From assembly GCF_027244095.1 (NCBI RefSeq), contig NC_069661.1:183166501-183230500 (forward strand): a stretch of 64,000 nt of DNA, read 5' to 3'. Of the stretch, positions 12,818-23,380 are shown piece by piece. The notes under the pieces are model-generated. The model made no database searches. It was given only the letters and a program-made list of their open reading frames with translations, and had not been told where the DNA came from. Origin of the DNA: Hemicordylus capensis (Eukaryota > Chordata > Lepidosauria > Squamata > Cordylidae). Made by a program: the position numbers and the translations under genes. Position 1 is the stretch's first letter; every line of letters starts with the position of its first letter.

Positions 12818-12985
12818 CAGGGGTATAGCTAGGGGACAGGGGGCCCGTGTTCACCCCTCTCCCTGGTGGCCCCTCAGACTGAGGGAGATAATTAAGAAAA
12901 TAGGGAGCGGTGGAGCTGCAAGGCCCTCAGGAGCTGGGGGCCTGCATTCTTTGAACCCTTTCGCTCAGTTATAGCTACACCCCTG
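12818..12985. mobile_element. hAT-type MITE, 168 bp
   Basis: Starts CAGGGGTATAGCTA and ends TAGCTACACCCCTG (inverse of CAGGGGTGTAGCTA), giving 14-bp terminal inverted repeats with one mismatch. It is flanked on both sides by CCATCAAT (12810-12817 and 12986-12993), a perfect 8-bp target-site duplication. Both features fit the hAT superfamily. No transposase is present. Confidence 0.88.
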
Positions 12986-12993
12986 CCATCAAT

Positions 12994-13348
12994 CAAACCA
13001 TCATTTTGGCCTTCAGTTTCTCTGACACCCGCTCCCTCATATGTGTGCTCCAAGGATTGGCCGATATAGAGAGGAAGTGTTGCAATGTCCAGCTGTTCCC
13101 ACTGCACCCCAGTGACCCCAGACTGAATCTTGGCTGCATCACTGTTTCTGGTGATGAGGAAGCCTCTACCTGAGTGCATTCCTCTGATTAAAGGAAATTG
13201 GTCATCTTGTGGCCCAGCTTTTCTTAAGTGCCATCAGGTCATCAGTGCAATCATAGATTAGGAAATGCCACCCCGATAGCCACTGCCCCTCTGAGCCTGC
13301 ACAGAAGGTGCCAAAATAGAATAAGCGAGCATCAAAGTACTGAGATGA

Positions 13349-13399
<51 letters not shown>

Positions 13400-13929
13400 C
13401 TCGCTCTCTCATAAGCCAAGGAACCAATACAGATTCCCTCCCACAGATAAGACTTTTAAATTCAATCAAGTCATGCTGAAAATCAGAACTCTTTTCTCCC
13501 TATAAAGCACCTGTTCAGCCTTTGGTTTTAAGAGAAATATCTAAGAGAGCACTCAGGCCAGCCATCCTCAATGCCTTTTGTATAAGTTGTATCTCCCCAT
13601 CCACAGAACAATGGACTCACCCAGTATGATGCCCTCAGGCTATTTTGAAGTTATACCAGACCCCCCCTTTTTTCACCCCACATTAGAGGTGACAGACACT
13701 ATGCTGCAGGTTTTGGGGAACAACACACTGCTTGCTTTGCTGTTCCCAACACCCCAAAGGTATCTCACATTTTTGCTACTGCACATAGAAATTCGTCTCT
13801 TGTACTGGGGCATTCATTATTTTATTTTATTTTATTTTATTTTATTTATTTGACTTTTGCTGTTATTTCCCTTCCAACGAGGGAGAGAAAGGGAAATAAA
13901 CACATTCAGTCCAACAAAGGCTGGCTGGA
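12994..13929. other. no gene recognised; (TC)n at 13353-13410, TTTTA tandem near 13815-13848
   Basis: Unique-looking DNA with a long TC microsatellite and a short ATTTT tandem. No coding evidence. Confidence 0.55.
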
Positions 13930-14090
13930 AATGCAATCGGAAGGGCTGGGGTGGGCCCTCCGGTAAGCAGGATGTGACATCATCACATCATCACATGTGA
14001 CATCACACACACAGAGGGCACCAGAAGCCCTTTTCATTGGCGGCCCAGGTTGTTTGAACCCTACCACTCAATGGTGGCTCCACCCATGCT
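13930..14090 (-). repeat. GC-rich dispersed repeat E, copy 1
   Basis: Read in reverse it begins GGGTGGAGCCACCATTGAG and continues with a GGGTTCAAACAACCTGGGCC-like block. This matches the start of the block at 18444-18560 and the reverse of 43820-43890. Copy 3 ends in CACCCCTG, so this may be another hAT-type MITE family, but no target duplication was found. Confidence 0.45.
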
Positions 14091-14269
14091 GCAATTGCAA
14101 ACCCTGGAATCTACATCCCTGGTCCGGGATAGTTAACAATAGATCAGTTTATCTCCTCTGTCTATCTCCATTCCCTATCAGCATTATCCCCTGTTCCTCA
14201 GTGCTAACCTATAAATGTGTACTGGAAGCCATTCAGTGGCATTCTCAGAACACTGACCCCTAATGGAAG

Positions 14270-14464
14270 ATCATTACTAGTGCTGGACTAGGACCGGGGA
14301 GACCCGAGTTCAAATCCCCATTCAGCCATAATACTAGCTGGGTGACTCTGGGCCAGTCACTTCACTCTCAGCCCAACCTACTTCACAGGGTTTTTGTGAA
14401 AAGAGAAACTCAAGTATGTAGTTCCTCCTCTGGGCTCCTTGGAGGAAGAGCGGGATATAAATGT

Positions 14465-14497
<33 letters not shown>
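14270..14497 (+). mobile_element. tRNA-derived SINE with (ATC)n tail
   Basis: Matches 61549-61795. The B box GTTCAAATC is at 14308-14316, the body contains GGGTGACTCTGGGCCAGTCA, and the 3' part is GCTCCTTGGAGGAAGAGCGG then ATATAAAT and an ATC repeat at 14467-14497. The head upstream of the A box is degraded here. The R4 copy C begins directly after the tail. Confidence 0.75.
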
Positions 14498-14500
<3 letters not shown>

Positions 14501-15452
14501 TGGTCAATAATGCGAAACTATTCAACACCAATGAAACAAAGCAGGCCTACAAGAAAGAACAAGTCAAGAACCGAGCAGAAAAATGGAAAAATAAGCCACT
14601 GCATGGTCAATATTTGCACAATATAAGTGGAAAATCAGACATCACCAAGACCTGGCAATGGCTTAAGAATGGCAACTTGAAGAAAGAAACAGAGGGTTTA
14701 ATACTGGCTGCACAAGAACAGGCACTAAGAACAAATGCAATAAGAGCAAAAGTAGAAAAGTCAACCACAAACAGCAAGTGCTGCCTTTGTAAAGAAGCAG
14801 ATGAAACAGTGGACCACCTAATCAGCTGTTGTAAAAAGATCACACAGACTGACTACAAACAAAGGCATGACAAAGTAGCAGGGATGATACACTGGAACAT
14901 CTGCAAAAAATACAAGCTACCTGTAGCCAAAAATTGGTGGGTCCATAAAATTGAAAAAGTGGCCGAAAATGAAGATGTAAAAATATTATGGGACTTCCGA
15001 CTACAAACAGACAAACATCTGCCACACAATACACCAGATATAACTGTAGTCGAGAAGAAAGAAAAACAAGTCAAAATAATCGACATAGCAATACCAGGGG
15101 ATAGCAGAATAGAAGAAAAAGAAATAGAAAAAATCACCAAATACAAAGATGTACAAATTGAAATTGAAAGGCTGTGGCAGAAAAAGACCCAAATAATCCC
15201 AGTGGTAATTGGTGCCCTGGGTGCAGTTCCAAAAGACCTTGAAGAGCACCTCAACACCATAGGGGCCAGAGAAATCACCATCAGCCAATTACAAAAAGCA
15301 GCTTTACTGGGAACAGCCTATATTCTGCCACGATATCTATAACAATTGACAATAAAATTCTGGCATCCCAGGTCCTTGGGAAGGACTCGTTGTCTGGATA
15401 AAACAAACCAGTCAATAACACCTGTATGACTGTGTAAACAAGAAATAATACT
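14498..15452 (+). mobile_element. R4-clade LINE (copy C), 5'-truncated, open C-terminal frame
   Basis: Plus-strand frame 14500-15342 (280 codons, uninterrupted) covers the thumb end, the CCHC finger (CCLCKEADETVDHLISC) and the restriction-like endonuclease (PDITVVEKKE, IIDIAIPGDSRI) of the R4 element. The 3' UTR follows to an AAATAATA tail near 15449. The RT itself is missing. The copy starts at the (ATC)n tail of the SINE. No in-frame stop is present, so this is the youngest-looking of the three R4 copies. It is not expected to act alone without the RT. Confidence 0.85.
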
Positions 15453-17264
15453 GTAACCATTGCCTTTACTGTAAACCTTTGCTCTTCAATAAGACTTAAC
15501 CTTGCTTTTATGGAACATGTCTGTACTCTATTGTGTTCTTTTGGGTGCTCTAACATGGGTGTATCCTATCCACAGTCAGCTTTTCTGGCACCTCAGTGTA
15601 TAATTTGGCTGTATACAGGTTTGCACTAAGTTGAGTTAAATTCCTCACATTAAGCCAAGGCTTAATGAAGAGTGGTAAATACCACACTTCAGAGCAACCC
15701 TGATAATAGGTTTATTGGTGGAGATGGTGTGTGTAGTAGTAAAACTGGTAACTGAAGCTCCTACTTGTAGTCTTGTGTAATTGCCTAATTGTAGTCAAAG
15801 ACTTTGAATTGCCTTGCCTACTTGAATTGCCTTGCCTACTTGCCTAGCCTACCAGGAGCCCTTCTCAGGGTCCCCAGCACACTGTTGTGACCGAGCTCGT
15901 GAAGCCCTTCACCAGTGCTATAAAAGTGTTCACTTAGTTGCCAACAACCAGGAACCTAGTAGGTCTCCTCAAGAGGAAGAAAAACAGCAGGACTCCTCAG
16001 GAGTAAATTTTGTTTGCAACTCCAGGAAAGAGACGTGGTCCTTCTCAAGGATTTAAGACACTTCCTCCTCCTGGTCAGGTGCTGGCTGCAACTGTTTGCC
16101 TAGGACCTGTTTCCTGTACTCTTACCAGCTCTACTTTGGAAACCTCCCACTTCCTGCCTCGCCTGATCCAGTCTCATCCTAGCTGTTATCCATTGGTTCT
16201 GTGCAGACAACCTGGCCTCTGCTACCACAAATCTAACACTGGGATGGTGGATCCAGTGGAGTTCCTGCCTGCTCTGCCCTGCCTCAGCCATTGCCTCAGC
16301 CCTAGCATTGGCACCCAGTAAGCCTTCCAAGACTGGCACACAACATCATACATCCCCTGTATAAATATTTGTTTCTTTGTTTGTTTGTTGAATTTATATA
16401 CCGCCTAGTATAAAAATCTCTAGGCAGTATATAATGTCTATTTTGCCCCTGCAGCTGTATTTATGAATATATTTGTAATTCTCTAGGAACGGGTATTGCA
16501 TAGTAGGTGAAGCACTGACCAGCTTCTATTTTATTTACTGAATTATTAGTGAGTCTTCTCTCAGTCTGTGACTAATCGCAAAATGGTAAATGGAATAATG
16601 GATCAGTTTTCCATCGACAGTTCATTAGGAAGAAAACCAGGGCACATAGCTTTGAACAAAATAGTGTATCTGATTTCTCTAGGGAAATGGAAGCTTTTGA
16701 TCTTTCTACCAAGCAATGAACCTTTGACTTTACTATGTTCTATCTGTTTCTAGCCATGCTGAGAAGAGTAACATTTCTGTGGTCAATTTTATTCAGTGAC
16801 CATAATTTGTAGCCAATTATTACACATCCCTCGACTCTTTTGACACTCTCCCCAAGTTCAAAGGACAGGATTGATATAAGTTAGCAAAAGCACTTTGCCA
16901 TGCAGCATGGAGGGGAAGCAAGCTATTAAGAACCACAAGTCTAAAGTCCTCTGCTGTTTTCAGTGGCACAGTAGCATTGTTTCTTTGATTACAATTCAAG
17001 TGCACAAGACTAGCCACCCTCTCTCTGATTTTGGTTCAAGAAACAGCACAAAACTACATTTATGGCAGTGTCTCCATTCAGATGTAAGACTGCCACCTTC
17101 AAACCTAAGGTTGGACTTGAGCAGTGAAACTTACTACAAACTGAAGGTTCAAATGGGAGTTTGGCAAGGGAAACCTCAGGTAGCTTTTGATGTGAAACTG
17201 CAGGGTTCGGGTTGTACAGGTATTCTAAACCCTGCCCAGTCTGCCCTTTTCACTATGGTTTTAT
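15453..17264. other. no gene recognised; small L2-tail piece at 16368-16440
   Basis: Mostly unassigned. 16368-16440 carries the TATACCGCC...AGGCAGTATATAAT hairpin typical of an L2 tail. A stretch at 15790-16320 has a TATA-like box (GCTATAAAAG, near 15918) but nothing else that fixes its identity. Confidence 0.45.
17131..17205 (+). repeat. dispersed repeat D, copy 2
   Basis: Shares CTACAAACTGAAGG and GGAGTTTGGCAAGGGAAAC with the copies at 30.9 kb and (reverse) 1.7 kb. Unclassified. Confidence 0.5.
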
Positions 17265-17675
17265 TTTTGTTTGTTTGTTTAATTAATTTGTTTACCACTC
17301 GCTATGAAGTCTCTAGGCAGTTTACAAGAATTTACCAGTTAAAACATAAAACCAGATTAAAATATCCATAAAAGCATCAACTAACTAAAAAGGTTGACTG
17401 AAGAGATGTGTATTCACTTGTTTCCTAAAAGGCAACGGGGATGGAACAGCTCTAATCTCAGCAGGAAGTGCATTCGACAGTTCTGGGGCAACCACAGCAA
17501 AGGCACGCCTTAGAGTTGACGAGCTGGCAGCACCCTCAGACAAACCTCCCCAAAGATCTTAATAGGTGGCGGGGTTCATAATGAAGAAGGTGTTCTCTTA
17601 AATACCCTGGGTCCAAGCTGTTAAGGGCTTTATATACCAGCACTTCTTATTTGCCCGGTTTGGTGTTATGTGTTA
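17265..17675 (-). mobile_element. L2-clade LINE 3' end, decayed
   Basis: On the minus strand the end of ORF2 is readable in two frames: LVYKALNSLDPGYLREHLL, then after a stop and frame change a RRAFAVVAPELSNALPAEIR-type block and FRKQVNTHLFS. This is the typical C-terminus of L2-clade ORF2 proteins. The 3' UTR ends in the TATACC...hairpin near 17280. Compared with 21870-22400 it is the more damaged copy. Confidence 0.78.
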
Positions 17676-17819
17676 ATGGGGCCATAGTGTTGTGGTGAGA
17701 AATGGACAGTGGCGACTTGTTTGTAATATTTTGTTACAAATAATCTTTGTTTGTAATATCTCTTGGTGATTGCTGTGATGAGCTCCATGTCTGGCCTTGA
17801 GACTAACTTGTGCTTCACT

Positions 17820-18157
17820 CACTGCTCCGGGGATCCTATGGGGGTTTTGAGGAAAGGTTCAAAATTTGTTTAAAAATTGCCTCCTTCCCCCACCCTTTTT
17901 TGTGTGGGTTGGGTGGTAGGTAGCACTCATCATGCCTTACCACCCAACTCACTTTGGTGTCCCTAGGAGCTCCCCATGGGATGTTTTGAGTTCCCCCATT
18001 GTTCCCTATGTCCAAAACACTTGAAACATTTCAAGTGAAACATTTTGTTTCACTGAAACAGCCAGTTCGACCACTGTTTCAGTGAAACATTTCGGCTGTT
18101 TTGCATTTCATTTTGAGCTCAAAATGAAATGCAAAATCCATTGCATGCATATCCCTA
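17820..18157 (-). mobile_element. palindromic hAT-like family P, copy 1
   Basis: Minus-strand start is TAGGGATATGCATGC (ending at 18157). It holds a perfect 38-bp palindrome at 18099-18136 and an outer 14-bp stem (TTTCACTGAAACAG / CTGTTTCAGTGAAA). The body (CATAGGGAACAATGGGG, then GGTAGGTAGCACTCATCATG in plus orientation) matches 46713-47050 in reverse. No target duplication was found, so the far end is uncertain. Confidence 0.6.
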
Positions 18158-18179
18158 TCTTGCAGAATTTTGCAGACTG

Positions 18180-19168
18180 GGGATGTCTGGCGATGGAGAC
18201 TGTTCGGAGTGGTGTTGTGCTCTCCCTTTCAGAGGTTTGGGGCTCAGGGATGGTAACTCAGGCAACTTCCACTTCAGCACAGGAAGTTGTGTGGCAAGGA
18301 GGAAGCTAAGGTGGCCAACTGACTACTGGAAGCTTCCAAGCCTGATTGGTTCACCCAGATGTGGTGAGACAATCCTCATAATGAGGCCGCCTCCCATGGA
18401 GGGAGGAGTTTTCCACACTCTAGTTAAGTTATTTCTCTTATACAGGTGTGGAGCCACCATTGGGCAAGTGGGTTCAAAGAACTCGGGCCGTGCCCAATCA
18501 GAGGCCACGAGAGCGTCACCAGACACTGCCCCCAAATCTGACATCAGACACGGGGGTGTTATTTTGCTCCCAAATTGGGCCGCGCAGCCCCGTTTGGAGC
18601 TGAAATTGGCCTGCACTGTGTTGGCAGCATGGCCGGAGGGACTCTCCCTGCCTTAAAGGCAGGGTGAGCCACTCCTGGTCCCACTGCCAATGCAGCGGGG
18701 CAGATCGATCGCCCTCCCAAACGAGGCTGCGTGGCCTCGTTTATGAGAGAGATCGGCTCGCGCTGCATTGGCAGCGTGGCAGGAATGGCAATCCCTGACT
18801 TTAAGGCAGGAAGAGTTGTTCTGGCCCGCACTGCTTTGAGCACAGCCTCATTTGAGCCATTTCGGAAGGGCGGTATACAAATTGAATAAATAAATAATAA
18901 TAAATAATAAATTTGGAAGGGAGACCACGCTCCCGTGTCTGACGTCAGATGTGGGGGCATCGCTAGCCGGGCGTGTCTGCCATCAGACGCGGGAGGTGGG
19001 GCCAGGGAGCTACGACGGCAGCCACACATGGGCCCCCGCCAGCCTGGCTCTGCTCCTGCTCTAATTCATTGCACTGCTGCAGTTCCTTGTAGATAGTTAA
19101 TACAGTGTGGTCTGAGTTCAATTCATCATGCACATCCTATCTTTATTGGGGTCCGGGGGAAATGTCAA
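18180..19168 (+). mobile_element. LTR-like fossil block 1, interrupted by a GC-rich insert
   Basis: 18230-18440 and 19088-19168 match, in order, the block at 19400-19788. The end segment resembles the 3' part of a retroviral LTR (AATAAA-like site, TGTGG-type segment, ending near TATTGGGGTCCGGGG). The intervening 18444-19085 is a GC-rich insert of repeat family E that itself holds an L2 tail (18853-18911). Treated as a broken fossil; the superfamily is not certain and it looks old. Confidence 0.4.
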
Positions 19169-19399
19169 CCCTCATGCACATCCTGATCTGGAGGGCAGCA
19201 GATTACCTAAACATTTCCATTGAAAGTGCTGAAGGAGAATATGTCAAAATAGCAAAAGTGAAAGCGTCTGATGGGATGAGTGCCATAAAGACAAACTAAT
19301 GAAAATTACCCAGTAAGGCACGCTAAATCATAACAGGAAGAGTCAAAAGATGAAAGTGGCATGCCAAAAGTAACAGAAGTGAACTGACTGCATGGTTAA

Positions 19400-19788
19400 A
19401 GCATTTTGGGGACAGATTAATAGCCACTCCTGTGTCCAGCACCCTGCATGGTGTCAAGGATGCAGACGTGTGGTGAGCCCCACAAGGTGTGGGATGCATC
19501 TGTGGCTGTCTGCCAGGTGCCCCTCCTCATTGCATAAAACTGTGTGGCAAAGAGGAAACCATGTCAGTCCTCTGACTGCTGACAGCTTCCAATGGCAGTT
19601 TGTTCACTCAGCAGTGGGTAGGGCCGCTCTTGCATTGAGGCTGCCTCCAATGGGGGAGGGGAACTGCTTGCACGTGAGTTTGTTTAGATTGCACTCTTGA
19701 AAATCTATATTAGATACTTAATAAAGTGTGGCCTGAGTTCGATGCATCAGTCACATCCTGCCTCTTATTGGGGTCTGGGGGCAATAGA
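19400..19788 (+). mobile_element. LTR-like fossil block 2
   Basis: Second copy of the LTR-like block, with an AATAAA signal in CTTAATAAAGTGTGGCC and the end TTATTGGGGTCTGGGG. Only about 230 bp separate it from block 1, so the pair may be the remnant of one element that has lost nearly all its interior. Broken and old. Confidence 0.4.
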
Positions 19789-20246
19789 AGGCAAAGATGT
19801 TAGCAGACATAAAATATTTTTTAATCTGTCTGCTAAGAGTGACATCTGCTTCTGTAACCGAGGCTTCATATGGCCTTCCCCCACCCCTTCTAACTTGGCA
19901 AGAGCTCAACACAAACCCACCATTCCCTTATTTCTTAGTGATTCATCACATGATCGTGTGCTTTTCTCTAATGCAGACGGACTCTGTGACAGAAACCAAT
20001 ATTGGACTATGACAGAGATTTGTGAAAGGTTTTTAAAATGCGATCCCTATGGGGACAGGGAAACTACTTCTTCCTCTTCTTCTTCAAGTGGTCTGAGAAC
20101 ATTTTTGTTGAATATATAAATAATAGTAATAGCCATACTGTTTCTCAAAGCTTGGGAATGGAATGGTAGGGAATGCATTGCAGCCATATTGGCAAGCGAT
20201 TACAATAGTGTAACTTTAAAATGGAGCTTTAAGAGCTCTCTCTTAC

Positions 20247-20611
20247 CACACATACTGTAGTCCCATATACCACTATTGCCCCTCGTCAGCAGGTACAGCA
20301 CGGGTCCATTTGTATCAGAGGCATACAGCACCTTTTGAACGGCTGCTTCCCGAAAGTCTTTCCTCTTGACTAATCAGAAGGCTGCTTTGTAGTTACTGTT
20401 CTCTCAGTGTAGCATCAGCTCCAATTTCAGGCTCTTCAGCAATTTCAGTGCTTCCACTCCATCATCTCTGACAGCAATTGAAGGGCTACAGGATGTCTCT
20501 GTGTATGTCAGACACTGCAAATGAGAATCTGTTACCAGTCTTGTTAGCTCAAAGGCAAGCTTGAGGATTTTGTGTTGCTTTTCATTGAAGAATGCTATTA
20601 CTAATGATATT
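20247..20611 (-). pseudogene. possible decayed host exon, gene not recognised
   Basis: On the minus strand one frame runs for about 120 codons from a potential acceptor (ATATCTCAG before 20611) to a strong donor (GTAAGA, 20246-20241). Residues look like real protein: KILKLAFELTRLVTDSHLQC, VRDDGVEALKLLKSLKLEL, REAAVQKVLYASDTNGPVLY, LLTRGNSGIWDYSMCG. Leu-rich helices suggest an ARM/HEAT-like or other alpha-helical repeat. Two in-frame TGA codons (20404-20406 and 20368-20370) interrupt it; both could come from CGA by CpG decay. The acceptor has a weak pyrimidine tract. It may be an exon of a unitary or duplicated pseudogene, or a chance frame. I do not recognise the gene. Confidence 0.35.
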
Positions 20612-20775
20612 CTGAGATATGCTTATGCTACGCATCTTATAAGACAGGTCAGTATTACTGCAGACAGAAGGCTGAGGCTCAGGAATAGAGGTGTGCCTAG
20701 ATCCATGTAGTGATGCCCAAGGCAGGATTTGCACCAAGAACTTCACGGGACATTTATTTTGGATATTCTGAGTAG

Positions 20776-21035
20776 TGGCAGCTGGTGAGGGAAGTACAGG
20801 CGTGGTAGCAAGAGGTACCTTTAATAGTCTCTTAACCAGCAACATCATGGGCACCCAATGTTGTGAGGAGCAGCGGAGGCCAGGTGAGTGCTGTAAGTGG
20901 GGTCTCCACCATGCAGACTGCCAAATGGGGTACTGCTGCTCCCCCTTAGCATTTAGGTTTCAGCAATATTGCTGGTTAAGACTGTTAAAGGTACCTCTTG
21001 CTGCCCACCCTGGTACCTCACTGGCCACCACAGAC
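20776..21035. mobile_element. hAT-like foldback MITE, about 260 bp
   Basis: The two arms (20776-20850 and 20965-21035) are inverted copies of each other, sharing GCAAGAGGTACCTTTAA and CTTAACCAGCAA. The element is flanked by CTGAGTAG at 20768-20775 and 21037-21044, an 8-bp (possibly 9-bp) target duplication as in hAT elements. No coding capacity. Confidence 0.75.
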
Positions 21036-21044
21036 TCTGAGTAG

Positions 21045-21825
21045 TCTAAAACAAAGACATGTAAATGTTGTTTTGTACCTTTAAAAAATATTTATACTAT
21101 CTAAAATTATTGTTGCATGATCTGGTGATGTTTCAGGTGCTAAGAATAAACCCCAGCACTTTTAGATTGTGATGCAGTGCACATTTATCTAAGTAAGCTC
21201 AACTGAACTCAATGGAACTTGCTTCCAAGTAAACTTGCATAGAATTGCAGTGTGAGGATTGTAAATGAAGAGTAGAGAGACATGAAATATGTCTCTCAAA
21301 AGCAAAGGATGCACTGGAGCTAAAAATGATGTGCAGTGCCCTTTATTTTTTATTTAAAAAAAAAAAAAACAGAACTGCCTTTTAAAAATCTTTCAACATA
21401 TAATGCATCCCTTTGTGTGTTAATTGGCTCTGTTAAAATTAGCATTTTAAATTTTCCAATTTTCTCTCTCATCTGTGAAATGTCAGTCATTTCTTCATGT
21501 ATCATATCATGTAATTAAATTTTCATGGTATCTAATTTTACTTGGTTTTTTTCTTTTTCTCTGAAAAGTGGTCTGTTTTTACCAGAAATGCTAAATAGTT
21601 TTATGTTGGCGCGCACACATGCACACACACACACACTTATTTTTGATTAACATAACAGATATTATTGGTATGGTTAAGACGTTTTGTCTTCTGCCTTCTT
21701 CAGCTGCTCCGATGTTATTAAAAAGGTACAGTGGCTTTATATATTACAGCAAAATATATATGTCCTAGTTAATAAGTCTTGTATGGAGTAATGCTTGAAG
21801 CTATGACTTTCTAGAAATGCCATGT

Positions 21826-21869
<44 letters not shown>
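21045..21869. other. no gene recognised; (CT)n at 21828-21869
   Basis: AT-rich unique-looking DNA ending in a CT microsatellite that abuts the L2 3' end. Confidence 0.55.
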
Positions 21870-21872
<3 letters not shown>

Positions 21873-22400
21873 GCATATTTTTATACCACCTGATATGTAC
21901 ATCTCTAGGTGGTGTACAAAATTTAAAACAATATTTAAAAATCAGCACAGATTAAAATATACAAAACAATTCAAAGTGTAGCAAAAAACAGAAATAATAA
22001 CTGTAGCATAAAACAATTATTAAAACAAATTATTAAAATTAATTCTAATTAAAAGCCTGTGAGAATAGGAGAGGCTTGAGGGTCTTCCTGAAAAGAAACA
22101 GAGAAAGAGATGCTCTTATTTCAGAAGGGAGCAGCCCTGGGGCAGCCACAGAGAAAGCCCAGCCCTGGGTTGACACCAAATGAACTGGTAGCAACTGTAA
22201 CCAGAGCTCTCCAGAAAATCGTAACAGGCAGCAGGGTTTATGACAAAGGAGGTGCTCTTTTAAATACCCTGGACCCAAGCCATTAAGGGCTTTATAGGTA
22301 ATAACCAGCACTTTGTATTTCACCTGGAAATTATCTCTATCGATAGAGATAATTATTTTCTGTTGCTGTCTCTTCTCCGAGCTAGACATTACTGGAGATG
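21870..22400 (-). mobile_element. L2-clade LINE 3' end
   Basis: Minus-strand frame 22389-22045 (114 codons, open) encodes the C-terminus of an L2-type ORF2: YKVLVITYKALNGLGPGYLK, then AFSVAAPGLLPSEIRASLSL and FRKTLKPLLFSQAF. The 3' UTR follows down to the TATACC...GGTGGTGTACAA hairpin at 21890-21920. The copy is strongly 5'-truncated. It is the better preserved of the L2 ends here and shows the tail that several SINE families share. Confidence 0.82.
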
Positions 22401-22487
22401 TGTGAATAGTCTACTGTTGGTTTGTTTTTTAAATCAAAAGCAGCTGTGAGAGCTGCCAGTTTGATAGGAAGAACAGTGGGTGGACCC

Positions 22488-22489
22488 AT

Positions 22490-22524
<35 letters not shown>

Positions 22525-22560
22525 TTCATTCATTCATTCATTCATTCATTCATTCATTTT
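22488..22560. repeat. compound (ATTT)n(ATTC)n microsatellite
   Basis: A TTTA tetranucleotide run that changes to TTCA halfway. Confidence 0.95.
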
Positions 22561-22730
22561 TATTACCCACTTTTCCTCCAAGGAGTTCCAGGAGTATGTG
22601 CTTATTTTTACCTCACAACAGCTCAAATCCTGATAGCCCCCATGGTCCTCCCAACCACGCCCCAGGCACTGATTCTCTAAGCACATCCAGAGCTCAGGAG
22701 CCCCATGCCACCTCCAGGACTTGCCAGGAG

Positions 22731-23380
22731 TAGGGATGTGTGAACCAGTTTGAACTTGAACTGGTTCAAATTTGAACCAGGGTGGTTCAATGGTTTGAAT
22801 TCAAACCAAACCAGCCATCAGGTTCGAGCTGCAGGTTCGAATTCAAACCAAACTGGGGGTGGTTCTATTTGAACCGGTTTGAACTGTTTCAAACTGGTTC
22901 AAATATCCAAAAGTGGGTGAGGTGGTATCTGGCACCCAGGGGTACCTACCACCCAAATCCCAAAGCAATCGGACACTCGTACGATTTTTAATGAATTTTT
23001 GAAATTTATTTTTATTTTTCTCTCATAGGGTATAATGGGACTTGAACCAGCCCATTATTCCCTATTGTGTAACACCCATGGTTTCCAACAACCACCCAAA
23101 CCCTGAAGAAATTGGATAACCCTATGATTTTTTATGAATATTTGAAATATTTTTAATTATTTTTCTCATAGGGTATAATGGGACCCAAACCAGCCAATAT
23201 CCCCTATTGTGGAGCACCTAGGGGCACAAAAGTGGGGTGGGTTGTAGGAACCCAGGGGTTCCTACCACCCACAAAACCCCAAGGCAACCGGACACTCATC
23301 TGATTATTGGTGAATTTTAAAATTATTTTAGCATTCCTCATAGGGAATAATGAGGATTGCAGCAAATGTATAGCTTCACT
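22731..23380 (+). mobile_element. palindromic hAT-like family P, copy 2, with internal tandem units
   Basis: Starts TAGGGATGTGTGAACC. A perfect 20-bp palindrome is at 22761-22780, inside a stretch made almost only of GGTTCAAA/TTTGAACC words. Then three related units follow, each with CTCATAGGG and AATG (at 23022, 23165 and 23337). The far end and a target duplication were not found. Confidence 0.55.

Noticed and set aside
14853-15288. Minus-strand open frames of 95 and 142 codons
   Set aside because: Antisense of the R4 copy C endonuclease; the same hydrophobic shadow occurs opposite copies A and B.
15790-16320. Possible LTR and gag start (TATA-like box, later an ATG frame)
   Set aside because: No second LTR, no primer-binding site I can defend, no domain; a TATA-like word alone is not enough.
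18444-19085. Possible CpG-island promoter
   Set aside because: The GC-rich text matches repeat family E and holds an L2 tail; no gene start follows.
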